Of a stretch of DNA of 64,000 nt, positions 1 to 8,234 are shown one piece after another. The notes under the pieces are model-generated. The model had not been told where the DNA came from. It saw only the letters and a program-made list of their open reading frames with translations, and ran no database searches. The first letter of the stretch is position 1. The number at the start of each line of letters is the position of its first letter. Origin of the DNA: Acidobacteriota bacterium (GTDB taxonomy: Bacteria > Acidobacteriota > Vicinamibacteria > Vicinamibacterales > UBA2999); NCBI GenBank assembly GCA_021730945.1, contig JAKFYH010000046.1, forward strand, positions 37,857 through 101,856, written 5' to 3'. The position numbers and the translations under genes are program-made.

Positions 1-609
1 CCGGCGGCGCTCGTGATGCCACTGGCGCTGCTGGCCTCGGCGGCGCTCCCCTTCTACGCCTTCGTGTCGGGCCACCCGTTTCGTATTCGCTACGAAGTGC
101 CGCTGCTGCTGGGGTGTGCCGCCGTGATCGGGGCCGGCGTCGGGTTGGCCCGGAGGCGTGGGGCGCCGCTCGCCCTGATCATTCTCACCGCGGTCATCTG
201 GCAAGTCCGCCCGTTCGACCGCAGCGCACCCATGATCGTCGAAGCCCAACTGGACCGCCAGAACGGCATCGGACGACAGGCAGTGACGGCCTGCCTGCGC
301 GAGGGCTACGACGGCACGACCATCATGGCCAGCATGGGCGCCCTTGCCCACTACATGCAGGAACTTTCACTGGCCGGGTTTGACCTCGCGGACTTCCTCC
401 ATGAAGGCAGCGGCCCGACCTGGCAGGCGGCTTACGCCTACGGGCCGGTCGCTTTTACCGGCTGGGTGCTGGTGGAAGAGGCGGCCGAAGGCGGCGACAT
501 GCTGCAGCACAAGGCGCGGGCATGGCCGGACTTTCTTCAGGGCTTTGAACGGGTCTGCGCGGGAGGCAACGTTGCGCTCTACCGGAGGATTGCCAGGACC
601 TCGTCGTGA
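1..609 (+). CDS. C-terminal part of a polytopic membrane protein, possibly a GT39-like glycosyltransferase (5' end outside window)
   Basis: The reading frame is open from the first base and ends at TGA 607-609, so only the last ~202 residues are present. Residues near the window edge form hydrophobic helices (LLASAALPFYAFV; VPLLLGCAAVIGAGVGLA; APLALIILTAVIW) separated by a short HPFRIRYEV loop, followed by a ~130-residue soluble tail. A helix-rich body with a soluble C-terminal domain and an 'RY' loop before the last helices fits integral-membrane mannosyltransferase-like proteins, but no catalytic motif is visible in this fragment. It converges with the next gene and overlaps it by 31 bases. 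The function assignment is weak; membrane location is well supported. Confidence 0.6.
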   Translation, partial: PAALVMPLALLASAALPFYAFVSGHPFRIRYEVPLLLGCAAVIGAGVGLARRRGAPLALIILTAVIWQVRPFDRSAPMIVEAQLDRQNGIGRQAVTACLREGYDGTTIMASMGALAHYMQELSLAGFDLADFLHEGSGPTWQAAYAYGPVAFTGWVLVEEAAEGGDMLQHKARAWPDFLQGFERVCAGGNVALYRRIARTSS

Positions 610-1397
610 ATCACGCCGTTGGTGGCCAGGATGTCCCCGTTGTCGGGCACCCAGGCTCCGCCGTCCATGGCGGTCACCCGCCCGCCGGCTTCCTCGAGAA
701 TCAGCGCGGCCGCTCGCGTGTCCCAGGGCTTCAGGCTGGCCTCCCAGAACCCGTCCATGCGCCCGGCGGCCACCCAGCAGATATCGATCGCCGCCGATCC
801 CAGGCGCCGGACGGCCCGCGCGTGCTTCAGCACCTGGCCAAACACCCGGAGGAACTCGTCTGGGCTTTGCTGCACATGGTAGGGAAAGCCGGTGACCAGC
901 ATGGAATCGAGCACCGTGGCGTTGGCCGACACCTGGAGCGGCCGGCCGTTCAGGCGGGCGCCCGCGCCGGCCTCCGCGGTGAAGAGCTCCTTGCGATTGG
1001 GATCGTAAACCGCGGCCACGGCGGCGGCGCCGTCAATCTCCAGGGCCAGCGAGGCACAGAAGATCGGCACGCCGTGCGCAAAGTTGGTGGTGCCGTCGAG
1101 TGGATCGAACACCCAGCGGTGGCGCGCGCCGGTCGGCGCGGTCGTGAACTCCTCGGCCAGCACGTCGTGGCCGGGAAAGCGTTGGGCCACCATGGCGCGG
1201 AACATCCGCTCGACTTCCACGTCGACTTCGGTCACCAGGTCGATGGCCCCCTTCTTGTCGACGCGGATGCCCGTGCCGAACTTGGCCATCTGCAGGTCGC
1301 CGGCACGAATCACGGCCTCGATGGCCGTGGCAAGGAATTCGGGAGGGAGTGGGGCCACGAATCGGTGACTGATCGGCGGCCTAGCTGGCCTTGGCAA
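579..1397 (-). CDS. suhB: Inositol monophosphatase family protein (SuhB-like)
   Basis: 272 codons. Shows the Mg/Li-sensitive phosphatase signature: AEE (residues 81-83), DPLDGTTNF (98-106) and the C-terminal WDTRAAALILEEAGG block, so all metal-binding acidic residues are visible. The family hydrolyses inositol phosphates or related sugar phosphates; in E. coli SuhB also takes part in rRNA transcription. Length is normal for the family. The ATG at 1397 overlaps the upstream ATPase gene by 17 bases; a GTG at residue 14 is an alternative start just before the conserved helix (PEFLATAIEAV). The overlap suggests co-transcription with the upstream anti-sigma-type ATPase. Substrate cannot be told from sequence. 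Confidence 0.88.
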   Translation of the reverse strand: MPRPARPPISHRFVAPLPPEFLATAIEAVIRAGDLQMAKFGTGIRVDKKGAIDLVTEVDVEVERMFRAMVAQRFPGHDVLAEEFTTAPTGARHRWVFDPLDGTTNFAHGVPIFCASLALEIDGAAAVAAVYDPNRKELFTAEAGAGARLNGRPLQVSANATVLDSMLVTGFPYHVQQSPDEFLRVFGQVLKHARAVRRLGSAAIDICWVAAGRMDGFWEASLKPWDTRAAALILEEAGGRVTAMDGGAWVPDNGDILATNGVIHDEVLAILR

Positions 1398-1836
1398 TCT
1401 TCTTGACCATTCGGATTTCCATGCCGCCGGGCACCTTCTTGAGCACCGTTTCGTCCATGAAATTCCGGATCAGGAAGATGCCGCGGCCGCTGGACTTGAG
1501 GATGTTCTCGGGTGCGAGCGGGTCGGCGACTTCCTCGGGCACGAAGCCGTCGCCCTGGTCCTCGATCCGAATCACCAACTCCTCGGCGCCGGTCGCGGGC
1601 ACCGGACTGAACTCGACGATCACGCGCTTGCTGCGATCGTTCTTGTTGCCATGTTTGATGGCATTGACCACCGACTCGCGTACCGCCACGCTCACCCAGT
1701 GCAACTGGTCTTCGTCGAGACCGGCCATCGTGCCGACATGGTCGCTGACGACCTGCACGAAGTCGAGCATGTCGAACGCACTGTTGAACTCGAGACGGAC
1801 CGTGTGCGGCGGGATCATCGAATGAGCGGGCTCCAC
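1381..1836 (-). CDS. Anti-sigma-factor-type ATP-binding protein (RsbW/SpoIIAB-like HATPase)
   Basis: 151 codons from a GTG; an ATG at 1818 (seventh codon) is an equally good start. It is a stand-alone GHKL ATPase domain: N-box VRESVVNAIKHGN, G1 box EDQGDGF, and G2 box SSGRGIFLIRNFMDE. There is no HisKA or sensor domain, so it resembles serine kinases/anti-sigma factors of the RsbW type, which bind a sigma factor or phosphorylate an STAS antagonist. No sigma factor or STAS partner is seen nearby, so the target is unknown. It is first in a two-gene unit with the phosphatase downstream. The 1837-1920 gap separates it from divergent aroA. Confidence 0.85.
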   Translation of the reverse strand: MEPAHSMIPPHTVRLEFNSAFDMLDFVQVVSDHVGTMAGLDEDQLHWVSVAVRESVVNAIKHGNKNDRSKRVIVEFSPVPATGAEELVIRIEDQGDGFVPEEVADPLAPENILKSSGRGIFLIRNFMDETVLKKVPGGMEIRMVKKIAKAS

Positions 1837-1920
1837 AGGAGTTCAGGAGGACAGCAGTCCGCGTGGCGCGTCATTCGCAGGCCTCTAAGTAGCATAGCGC
1901 TTCGCAGCCGGTCAAGTTGC

Positions 1921-1934
1921 TATAGTTGAACATG
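1921..1934 (+). promoter_or_regulatory. -10 hexamer TATAGT five bases before the aroA ATG (leaderless-type start)
   Basis: TATAGT occupies 1921-1926 and ATG 1932. With a start point about seven bases after the -10 box, the transcript would begin at or within a few bases of the ATG. No good -35 hexamer was found. One of a series of similarly placed hexamers in this window. Confidence 0.5.
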
Positions 1935-3245
1935 ATGCGAGTGGCCGACCGAATTACCGTATCCCCCACCCATGCCGTCACCGGTACGTTGCGCGTTCCC
2001 GGGGACAAGTCCATTTCGCACCGTTACGCCTTACTGGCGGCGATTGCCGAAGGGCCGTCATCGATCGCCAACTATGCACCAGGGGCCGACTGCGCATCGA
2101 CGCTCGCCTGCCTGGCCGCCCTCGGGGCTATCGTCTCACGAACCCCGGCTCCCCACGAGGGCGATCCGCCGGTCGTCACCATCCAGGGCCGCGGGCTGCA
2201 CGGGCTCCAGGCCCCGCCCGGTCCGCTCGACTGCGGCAACTCCGGCAGCACCATGCGGATGCTGGGCGGGGTCATCGCCGCTCATCCCTTCGCCTCGACG
2301 CTGATCGGCGATGCCTCCCTGTCGCGCCGCCCAATGCGGCGAATCATCGGCCCCCTGACGCAAATGGGCGCCACGGTCACGGCCGGTCCCGGTGATCGGC
2401 CGCCCGTGGTCATCCAGGGTGGCCCGCTTATCGGCATTAATTTCACGCCGGACACCCCGAGCGCCCAGGTCAAGTCGGCGGTCCTGCTGGCCGGCCTCCA
2501 GGCAAGGGGCGACACCCGCGTGGTCGAACCAGCGTCTACCCGGGATCATACGGAGCGGGCGCTGGCCGCGTTCGGGGCGACCGTGATGATCGACGGGCGC
2601 GCCATCACCCTGCGGGGCGGCCAGCCACTCACGGGACGCGGGCTGCGCGTCCCGGGCGATTTATCATCGGCCGCCTTCCTGGCGGTGGCGGCCTCGGCAC
2701 TGACCGGTTCGGACGTCACCATCACCGACGTCGGCCTGAACCCCAGCCGGGCCGGGCTGCTCGACCTGTTGCGGCGGTTCGGCGCCGAGGTCGAAGCGAC
2801 GATCGAACAGCAGTGGAATGGCGAGCCGGTCGGGCGGCTGCGCGTCCGCCACGGCGTCATGCGCGACCTGGTCATTACGCCCGGCGAAGTGCCGGAAGTC
2901 ATCGATGAACTGCCGGTATTGGCGACCCTCGGCACATTTGGCGGCAGTGTCACGGTGTCGGGCGCCGGCGAGCTGCGCGTCAAGGAAAGCGATCGCATCG
3001 CGGAGCTGGTGGCCGGACTGCGGGCCATGGGCGCCGATGCCGACGAGCGGCCCGATGGCTTTCAAGTCCGCGCGGGGACTCGCCTGCGCGGCGGGACCGT
3101 CCACGCCAACCACGACCATCGCCTGGCCATGGCCTTCGCGGTGGCTGCGCTCGGGGCGGCCGGCCCCACGGTGATCGAAGGCGCCGACGCGGTCGCGGTC
3201 TCATACCCTGGCTTTTTCGAGGATCTGGAGAGGCTGGCGCGTTGA
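1932..3245 (+). CDS. aroA: 3-phosphoshikimate 1-carboxyvinyltransferase (EPSP synthase)
   Basis: Transfers enolpyruvate from PEP to shikimate-3-phosphate, the sixth step of the shikimate pathway, in the cytosol. About 437 residues, the usual length. Visible family blocks: GDKSISHRYALLAA near the N-terminus, GNSGSTMRMLGG (phosphate-binding), DTPSAQVKSAVLLAGL, VIDELPVLATLG containing the catalytic Asp, ELRVKESDRI and the C-terminal DHRLAMAFAVAAL. The start was placed at ATG 1932 because a -10 box ends six bases upstream; an upstream in-frame TTG at 1926 lies inside that box and ATG 1935 is also possible. Its TGA overlaps the TTG start of aroK, so the two are translated together. Confidence 0.96.
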   Translation: MMRVADRITVSPTHAVTGTLRVPGDKSISHRYALLAAIAEGPSSIANYAPGADCASTLACLAALGAIVSRTPAPHEGDPPVVTIQGRGLHGLQAPPGPLDCGNSGSTMRMLGGVIAAHPFASTLIGDASLSRRPMRRIIGPLTQMGATVTAGPGDRPPVVIQGGPLIGINFTPDTPSAQVKSAVLLAGLQARGDTRVVEPASTRDHTERALAAFGATVMIDGRAITLRGGQPLTGRGLRVPGDLSSAAFLAVAASALTGSDVTITDVGLNPSRAGLLDLLRRFGAEVEATIEQQWNGEPVGRLRVRHGVMRDLVITPGEVPEVIDELPVLATLGTFGGSVTVSGAGELRVKESDRIAELVAGLRAMGADADERPDGFQVRAGTRLRGGTVHANHDHRLAMAFAVAALGAAGPTVIEGADAVAVSYPGFFEDLERLAR

Positions 3246-3742
3246 AGGCCGACAAGGTTTATCTGGTCGGCTTCATGGGGGCCGGCAAGACCACCGCCGC
3301 CGGCGCCCTGGCCAAACGGCTCGACTGGAAGACTGAGGACATCGACGCCTGCATTGAACGCGTCGAGCGGCGCGACATTCCCACCATTTTCCGGCAGGAC
3401 GGCGAGCCCTACTTCCGGGCCCGCGAGCGCGAGGTGCTGATCAGCCTGTTGCCAGAGCGCGGCATGGTGGTGGCCTCCGGCGGCGGGACGTTTGCCTCCC
3501 TCGCCAACCGTGAACTGATGCTCAAGGACGGCGCTGTGGTGTGGCTGGACGCCCCGTTGGCCACGGTGCTGTCGCGGATTCCGCTCGACGGCCGGCGGCC
3601 GCTGGCGGCCGATCGAATGGAGATGGAACGGCTCTATAATCAACGCCTCGCGGCTTACCGCCAGGCGCATTTCCGGGTGGACGCAGGACGAGGCTCCGTT
3701 GAGGGACTCGTCGATCACATCGTCGATTGGCTAAAAACCTAA
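3242..3742 (+). CDS. aroK: Shikimate kinase
   Basis: 166 codons, starting at TTG 3242, which overlaps the aroA stop as TTGA. Phosphorylates shikimate at the 3-hydroxyl using ATP. Walker A is GFMGAGKTT (residues 10-18), the shikimate-binding block includes RQDGEPYFRARE, the substrate Gly-rich loop is SGGGT, and the lid carries GRRPLAA. It directly follows aroA, giving two consecutive-pathway enzymes in reversed reaction order in one transcription unit. Its TAA overlaps the ATG of the next gene by one base. Function is secure. Confidence 0.94.
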   Translation: MKADKVYLVGFMGAGKTTAAGALAKRLDWKTEDIDACIERVERRDIPTIFRQDGEPYFRAREREVLISLLPERGMVVASGGGTFASLANRELMLKDGAVVWLDAPLATVLSRIPLDGRRPLAADRMEMERLYNQRLAAYRQAHFRVDAGRGSVEGLVDHIVDWLKT

Positions 3743-4485
3743 TGCGCTACCTGGTTATCAGCGACATCCATGCGAATCTCGAAGCCTATGACACCGTCAT
3801 GGCCGCCGCCGCCCCGCTCAACTACGAGCGGGTGCTGGTGCTGGGCGACCTGGTGGGGTACGGCGCCGATCCGAATGCGGTCTGCGACCGCGTTCGCGCC
3901 CTGGCGCCCGAGGCGCTGATTCGCGGCAACCACGACAAGGTGGGATCGGGCGTCGAGAGCCCGGAGGGGTTCAACGCCGTGGCCCGCAGCGCCATCCGGT
4001 GGACCTACGATGCCCTGACGCCGGCCAACCGTGAATGGCTCGCGGCACTGCCGGCCGGCCCGCTGATCGTGGACGAGTTCATCGAAATCTGCCATGGCAC
4101 GCCCTTCGATGAGGACGCCTACGTGTTCGACGACCTGGACGCCCTGCGCGCGATGCACGCCGCGCGCCGCCCGTTGTGCCTGTTCGGCCACACCCATGTG
4201 CAGGTCGGCCACTACTTGTCGCGCGATCAGTTTGGCTTGTCGACCGCCGACGAGCAGCGGCCGCTCACCATCAGCCTGGATGAGGCCAACCGGTATTTGA
4301 TCAATCCTGGCTCGGTCGGCCAGCCGCGCGACGGCGATCCGCGCGCGGGGTTCGCGATCGTCGACACCGCGACCCGCGAAGTGACGATTCACCGCGTCGA
4401 GTACCCGGTGGCGCAGGCTCAGGCGCGCATTCTGGCCGAGGGATTACCGGAGGTTCTGGCGCAGCGCCTGGCGCTTGGACGATAG
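3742..4485 (+). CDS. Metallophosphoesterase (YfcE/diadenosine-tetraphosphatase-like superfamily)
   Basis: 247 codons from the ATG that overlaps the aroK TAA (TAATG). Calcineurin-like phosphoesterase motifs appear in order: DIHAN at residues 8-12, GDLVGYGADP, GNHDK, and GHTHVQ, giving the full set of metal ligands. Enzymes of this group hydrolyse phosphodiesters or nucleotides in the cytosol. Co-translation with aroA-aroK suggests shared expression rather than a shared pathway. The substrate is not predictable. The gene ends 16 bases before the convergent 53-codon peptide gene of the ccm operon. Confidence 0.88.
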   Translation: MRYLVISDIHANLEAYDTVMAAAAPLNYERVLVLGDLVGYGADPNAVCDRVRALAPEALIRGNHDKVGSGVESPEGFNAVARSAIRWTYDALTPANREWLAALPAGPLIVDEFIEICHGTPFDEDAYVFDDLDALRAMHAARRPLCLFGHTHVQVGHYLSRDQFGLSTADEQRPLTISLDEANRYLINPGSVGQPRDGDPRAGFAIVDTATREVTIHRVEYPVAQAQARILAEGLPEVLAQRLALGR

Positions 4486-4501
4486 CGCCAGCCGTCCGGT
4501 C

Positions 4502-4663
4502 CTAGGTGGTCTTGCGCTTCGCGCGTTCTTCCCGCTTGCGGTTCTCCGACGCCAGGGCGTCTTGCGCGGCGCGAGAACCGAGAATCCAGCCGATCACCAC
4601 GCCGACAATCAGCACGCCGGGAATGAAGATCAAGTGCGACGCGGACGGGATGCCGAGGTCCAT
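4502..4663 (-). CDS. 53-residue single-span membrane peptide at the end of the ccm operon
   Basis: ATG 4661-4663 lies immediately after the ccmD-like TAG (4664-4666), with no spacer, and the frame runs to TAG 4502-4504. The peptide starts MDLGIPSASHLIFIPGVL, has one hydrophobic segment (LIFIPGVLIVGVVIGWILG) and ends in a charged tail (ENRKREERAKRKTT). Direct abutment to ccmD argues that it is translated and acts at the inner membrane with the haem-handling complex. I do not recognise a family. Too short for many gene callers. Confidence 0.7.
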   Translation of the reverse strand: MDLGIPSASHLIFIPGVLIVGVVIGWILGSRAAQDALASENRKREERAKRKTT

Positions 4664-4921
4664 CTACTTGCTCCGCGACTCCAGCTCGGCCAGCTCGGAC
4701 TCGACTTTTTGCAGACGGCGGCCGATCGACCAGGCATAGCCGAGGACGCCGACCCAGATGAATCCGTAGGCGGTTGCGATCAACGGCAGGGCGGGAATCT
4801 GCTCGCCGGGCACGGTCTCGTCGACCGGGACAAAGTCACCCGACGGCTGCTGTGCCGCGGCGACTGCCGCCAAGGGCACCACCGTGAGGCAGATACTCAG
4901 AAACAAGCTGCGAAGTCGCAT
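4664..4921 (-). CDS. ccmD: CcmD-family small membrane protein
   Basis: 85 residues from the ATG overlapping the ccmC stop as TGATG. It begins with a hydrophobic signal or anchor (LRSLFLSICLTVVPLAAVAAA), then an acidic stretch, then a transmembrane segment with the Tyr-rich ATAYGFIWVGVLGYAWSIG, ending in a coiled-coil tail (LQKVESELAELESRSK). CcmD normally holds CcmE to the CcmABC haem-release complex. The segment plus position after ccmC supports this; the extra N-terminal hydrophobic stretch and linker make it longer than typical CcmD. Annotation rests mainly on context. Confidence 0.72.
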   Translation of the reverse strand: MRLRSLFLSICLTVVPLAAVAAAQQPSGDFVPVDETVPGEQIPALPLIATAYGFIWVGVLGYAWSIGRRLQKVESELAELESRSK

Positions 4922-5580
4922 CACGATTCGTCCTCGAGGAGATACAACGCTTCGACCCGGACGCGCTGGTGCTCCAGCCGCGTCCGCATCCGTAACAAGA
5001 CGATGAACAACAGCGTGAATGCGGTCACGCAGTACCACAGCGGAATGCCCATCTCGACCGGCAAGGTCGGGACCACCGAGGTCAGCGGGTGGAACGTGCG
5101 CCAGTAATTCACCGACACGTAGATGAACGGCACGTTGGCCATGCCAAATAGCGCCATGCCGGCGCCCAGCTTGTCCGAGCCCGGACCGCCGTACTTACGG
5201 AGCAGCAGGTAGGCGACAAAGATCATGAACAGCATCAGGCTGGAGGTCAGGCGCGCGTCCCAGACCCACCAGACGCCCCAGGCCTTGCGCGCCCACAGCG
5301 GACCGCTGACCAGCGTAAAGGCGCCGAACAGGACGGCCAGTTCGCCCGCCGCCAGGGCCCAGCCATCCGCCGACGGCCGCTTCAGGAACAGGAAGCGCGC
5401 GCTGGCGATGCCCGAGGTGATGGCCGCCACCATGAACATCCACGCCGACGGCATGTGGAAGAAGTAGATCTTGTACACCAGGCCCATGGTGGCCTCGTTG
5501 GGCGCGGCGTTAATCATCCACGGTGCCAGGGCGAACATTCCGGCCGCAAGGCCCAGCATTACCTGAGTTGATCGCGTCAT
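4921..5580 (-). CDS. ccmC: CcmC haem-handling permease of cytochrome c maturation
   Basis: 219 residues with six predicted transmembrane helices. Carries the tryptophan-rich periplasmic signature WWVWDARLTSSLM that binds haem, and periplasmic His in FFHMPSAW and TFHPLTS as axial ligand candidates. CcmC presents haem to CcmE at the periplasmic face. It starts one base after the ccmB stop and ends overlapping ccmD, typical of a tight ccm operon. Confidence 0.93.
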   Translation of the reverse strand: MTRSTQVMLGLAAGMFALAPWMINAAPNEATMGLVYKIYFFHMPSAWMFMVAAITSGIASARFLFLKRPSADGWALAAGELAVLFGAFTLVSGPLWARKAWGVWWVWDARLTSSLMLFMIFVAYLLLRKYGGPGSDKLGAGMALFGMANVPFIYVSVNYWRTFHPLTSVVPTLPVEMGIPLWYCVTAFTLLFIVLLRMRTRLEHQRVRVEALYLLEDES

Positions 5581-5581
5581 T

Positions 5582-6268
5582 TCAATCCGTCATCACGGGG
5601 TCGAACGTCCACAGCGCAAGCGTGACGAACACCACGTCGAAGAACCCGAGCAGGCCAATCCAGAACATCGCCACCGCCAAGTCCGGCGTCGGCTGAAACA
5701 GCGCCGCCGTCCCGCGAACTCCCGCAATCATGACCGGAACGGTCATGGGATACAACATGATGGGCAGCAGCACGTCGCGGCTCCGGGCCCGCACCAGCAT
5801 GGCGGCGAACAGGGTGCCGACAGCGGTGAATCCCAGCGTCCCACCGGCCAGCAAGGCAATCAGGTAGCCGCTGTTCACGAATATCGGCGCGGCAAACAGC
5901 AGGCCCACCAGCGGCACCAGCACCGCTTCCACCAGCGCCAGCAGCAACAGGATGCCGGCCAGCTTGCCCACGTAGAGGGCCGGGCGGTCCGCCGGCGCCA
6001 GCAGCAAGGCCCGCAAGGTGTCGTTGTGGCGTTCGCGCTCGAAGGTCCGGCCCAGGGCCAGCGTCCCTGAAAAGGCAATGGCGACCCACAGGATCGCCGC
6101 GGCGACATCGTTCAGCGGCCGGCCGTCCACCACCAGGCCGAAGGAAAACATCAGCACGACGGTGACCGCGAAGAAGAGAGTCGTCGACAGAATTTCCAGG
6201 CTGCGGACTTCAACGGTCAGGTCTTTCCTGACCACGATCCACGCCACCCGAAAGAAGGCTCGCATCAT
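5582..6268 (-). CDS. ccmB: CcmB, ABC permease of the CcmABCD haem-release complex
   Basis: 228 residues, six hydrophobic segments, with the family N-terminus (AWIVVRKDLTVEVRS) and the conserved FERERHNDTLRALLLAP loop. Pairs with CcmA to release holo-CcmE from CcmC by ATP hydrolysis. Its start overlaps the end of ccmA by four bases. Length and order are standard. Confidence 0.92.
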   Translation of the reverse strand: MMRAFFRVAWIVVRKDLTVEVRSLEILSTTLFFAVTVVLMFSFGLVVDGRPLNDVAAAILWVAIAFSGTLALGRTFERERHNDTLRALLLAPADRPALYVGKLAGILLLLALVEAVLVPLVGLLFAAPIFVNSGYLIALLAGGTLGFTAVGTLFAAMLVRARSRDVLLPIMLYPMTVPVMIAGVRGTAALFQPTPDLAVAMFWIGLLGFFDVVFVTLALWTFDPVMTD

Positions 6269-6969
6269 CGCGTCATCGCCTCGCGGTAGCGTTGGCGAAG
6301 GCCGGTGCCCGGAGCGGGTTCGCCCACCTGCCGGCCGTTCTGCAGGAACACGGCCTGCGACAACACGCCGTCAACGATATCGAGATCGTGGGTCGCGAGT
6401 ATGACGATGGCACCCGAGGCCTGGCATTCGCGCAGGCGGTTGACCAGCGTCTCGGTGGAGGCCTGATCCAGGCCGGTGAACGGCTCGTCGAGCAGCAGCA
6501 GGCGCGGTCCGTGCAGCAGGGCCCGCTCGAGCGCCACCCGCTGACGCATGCCGCGCGAGAAGCCCGAGACGAAGTCGTTGGCCCGCTCCGCAAGCCCCGC
6601 GCGCGTCAACGCTGCTTCGGCACGGGCGACCGCCTGATCGAGGCCGTAGAGCTGACCGAAGAACACCAGGTTTTCACGGGCGGTCAGTTCGGGATACAGG
6701 AAGAGATCGTGGCCGAGCATGCCAATGCGGCCGCGAATGTCGGCGCCTGCTTCCGTCGCCGTGCGAGCGCCGTACTCGACCCGCCCGCGCGAGGGGCTGA
6801 GCAGCGTCGCCAGGATGTTCAACAGCGTCGATTTGCCGGCGCCATTGGGTCCGAGCAGGCCGATGATGTCGCCGGCGCCGCCCGTGAACGTCACCTGCGA
6901 CAACGCCTTGCGCCGGCCGTAGTGGCGCGACACGTCCACGACCGCAATCCGGTCGAAGTCGCTACTCAC
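6265..6969 (-). CDS. ccmA: CcmA, ATPase of the CcmABCD complex
   Basis: 234 residues. Walker [12 protein letters not shown], signature FSRGMRQRVALERAL, Walker B LLLLDEPFTGLD and the H-loop ATHD are all present. The signature is degenerate (SGFSRGMRQ rather than LSGGQ), as usual in CcmA. Overlaps ccmB by four bases and the upstream 422-codon gene by four bases, so translation is coupled on both sides. Confidence 0.92.
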   Translation of the reverse strand: MSSDFDRIAVVDVSRHYGRRKALSQVTFTGGAGDIIGLLGPNGAGKSTLLNILATLLSPSRGRVEYGARTATEAGADIRGRIGMLGHDLFLYPELTARENLVFFGQLYGLDQAVARAEAALTRAGLAERANDFVSGFSRGMRQRVALERALLHGPRLLLLDEPFTGLDQASTETLVNRLRECQASGAIVILATHDLDIVDGVLSQAVFLQNGRQVGEPAPGTGLRQRYREAMTR

Positions 6970-8234
6970 CTAGTCGTGACCTGGTCACCAGGGCGCGGTC
7001 CCAGATCGAGCGCCGCCATGACCTTCTCAAGATCGGACTTGAGCCGTTCCAGCCGCGCCTGCTCGGCAGCCCCCAGCGGCTTCTGCCGGCGGGCGCGCTC
7101 GAGTGAGACCACGTCGGCCAGCAGCCGCTCGCGCCGGCTTTCAAGCCTCGCATCGGCCGAGGCTCTCGCCGCCGCCGGCGACAGCGCCATCCAGATCCCG
7201 ACGCCAAACACCAACGCCGCCGCGGCCAGGGCGACATCACGCGGCCACTGGCTGTGCGCCGGCATCCCGGACAGGTTCAAGACCAGTGTGTCACCAGCGT
7301 TGAGGCGGCCGCCCGTGCCCATGATAAACACCTGGCCGTCGGAGTTCATCTCGCGCGTGTCGGTCAGTTGGGGTGAGGACAACTGCATGCCGTCCATCTT
7401 CTCGGCCGCGACGAACAGCTCGCCAAGCGCCACCGGCCACTTCTGCTGCACGGTGGTCGCCGCCCCGGCCTGAGGCAGCGAGAAGCCCAGTTGCGCCGAC
7501 GTCTTGCCGGGCGCGAACGGACCGGTGATCGTCAGCATGTCGCCACGGACCGACGCCGTTGGCGACGAACCTTGCAGCATTGACACCCCGGAAGCGCCGG
7601 TAGGCAGCTCCATGAGAATGGGTCCGCCAATATCGATCGGGGTTCGCGCGTTGTTCACGACTTCCAGCAGGTAGAACACCGTGAGCGTGTCGTTCTGGAA
7701 CTCGAAGATGATGCGCGACTCGGGGCCGAACTCCACGACGCCAGGACGGGCCGGTTCGCTGGCCGCCGTGGCGGCCGCGGCCTTCTCGGCTTCCGCCACC
7801 CGCTGCAAGCCGGCAATCAGCGCGACCCGCACGCCACCCCGCGCCGGCACGGAAAACTCCTGCGAGGTCAACAGCTCGCCATCGACGGTCGCCGATGCCT
7901 GCACCAGGGTGCCGGCCGCGAGCCCCTCAAACTGGGCGCGGCCCTGGGCGTCAGTGGTGGCCGTCCGCGAGCTGCCGCCGACCCGAAGGGCGACCGCCTG
8001 CCCTTCCACGTTATTGCCCATCCGCTCGCGCAGCACCCGCACGGTGATGGTGGCATCAGCCAATTCGGGCGCCGGCAGCGGCGCCCCGGCCATGGCGCCG
8101 GGATCGGGCGTGGCGATCTGCGCGTGCGATGTCGGCGCGCAGAAGAAAGCTACCAGCAGCGCCACCAGAAGGGACGTTCGGAGGGCGGTGGCTTTAGCCG
8201 CGGCCGAGAGGCAGATCACAATCTCGCTCCGCAC
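6966..8234 (-). CDS. Secreted, C-terminally membrane-anchored protein of unknown function inside the ccm operon
   Basis: 422 codons from a GTG that overlaps the upstream gene by 19 bases. Order: signal peptide (SLLVALLVAFFCAPTSHAQ), an Ig-like/carboxypeptidase-regulatory type domain (about 60-135; TITVRVLRERMGNNVEGQAV), an Ala-rich linker, a second beta-rich domain (about 160-320), one transmembrane helix (DVALAAAALVFGVGIWMAL), then a basic cytoplasmic coiled coil (about 360-420). Most of the protein therefore faces the periplasm. Position between ccmA and the zinc-ribbon gene, with overlaps on both sides, suggests a role in haem or apocytochrome handling, but no family assignment is made. 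Confidence 0.8.
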   Translation of the reverse strand: MRSEIVICLSAAAKATALRTSLLVALLVAFFCAPTSHAQIATPDPGAMAGAPLPAPELADATITVRVLRERMGNNVEGQAVALRVGGSSRTATTDAQGRAQFEGLAAGTLVQASATVDGELLTSQEFSVPARGGVRVALIAGLQRVAEAEKAAAATAASEPARPGVVEFGPESRIIFEFQNDTLTVFYLLEVVNNARTPIDIGGPILMELPTGASGVSMLQGSSPTASVRGDMLTITGPFAPGKTSAQLGFSLPQAGAATTVQQKWPVALGELFVAAEKMDGMQLSSPQLTDTREMNSDGQVFIMGTGGRLNAGDTLVLNLSGMPAHSQWPRDVALAAAALVFGVGIWMALSPAAARASADARLESRRERLLADVVSLERARRQKPLGAAEQARLERLKSDLEKVMAALDLGPRPGDQVTTR

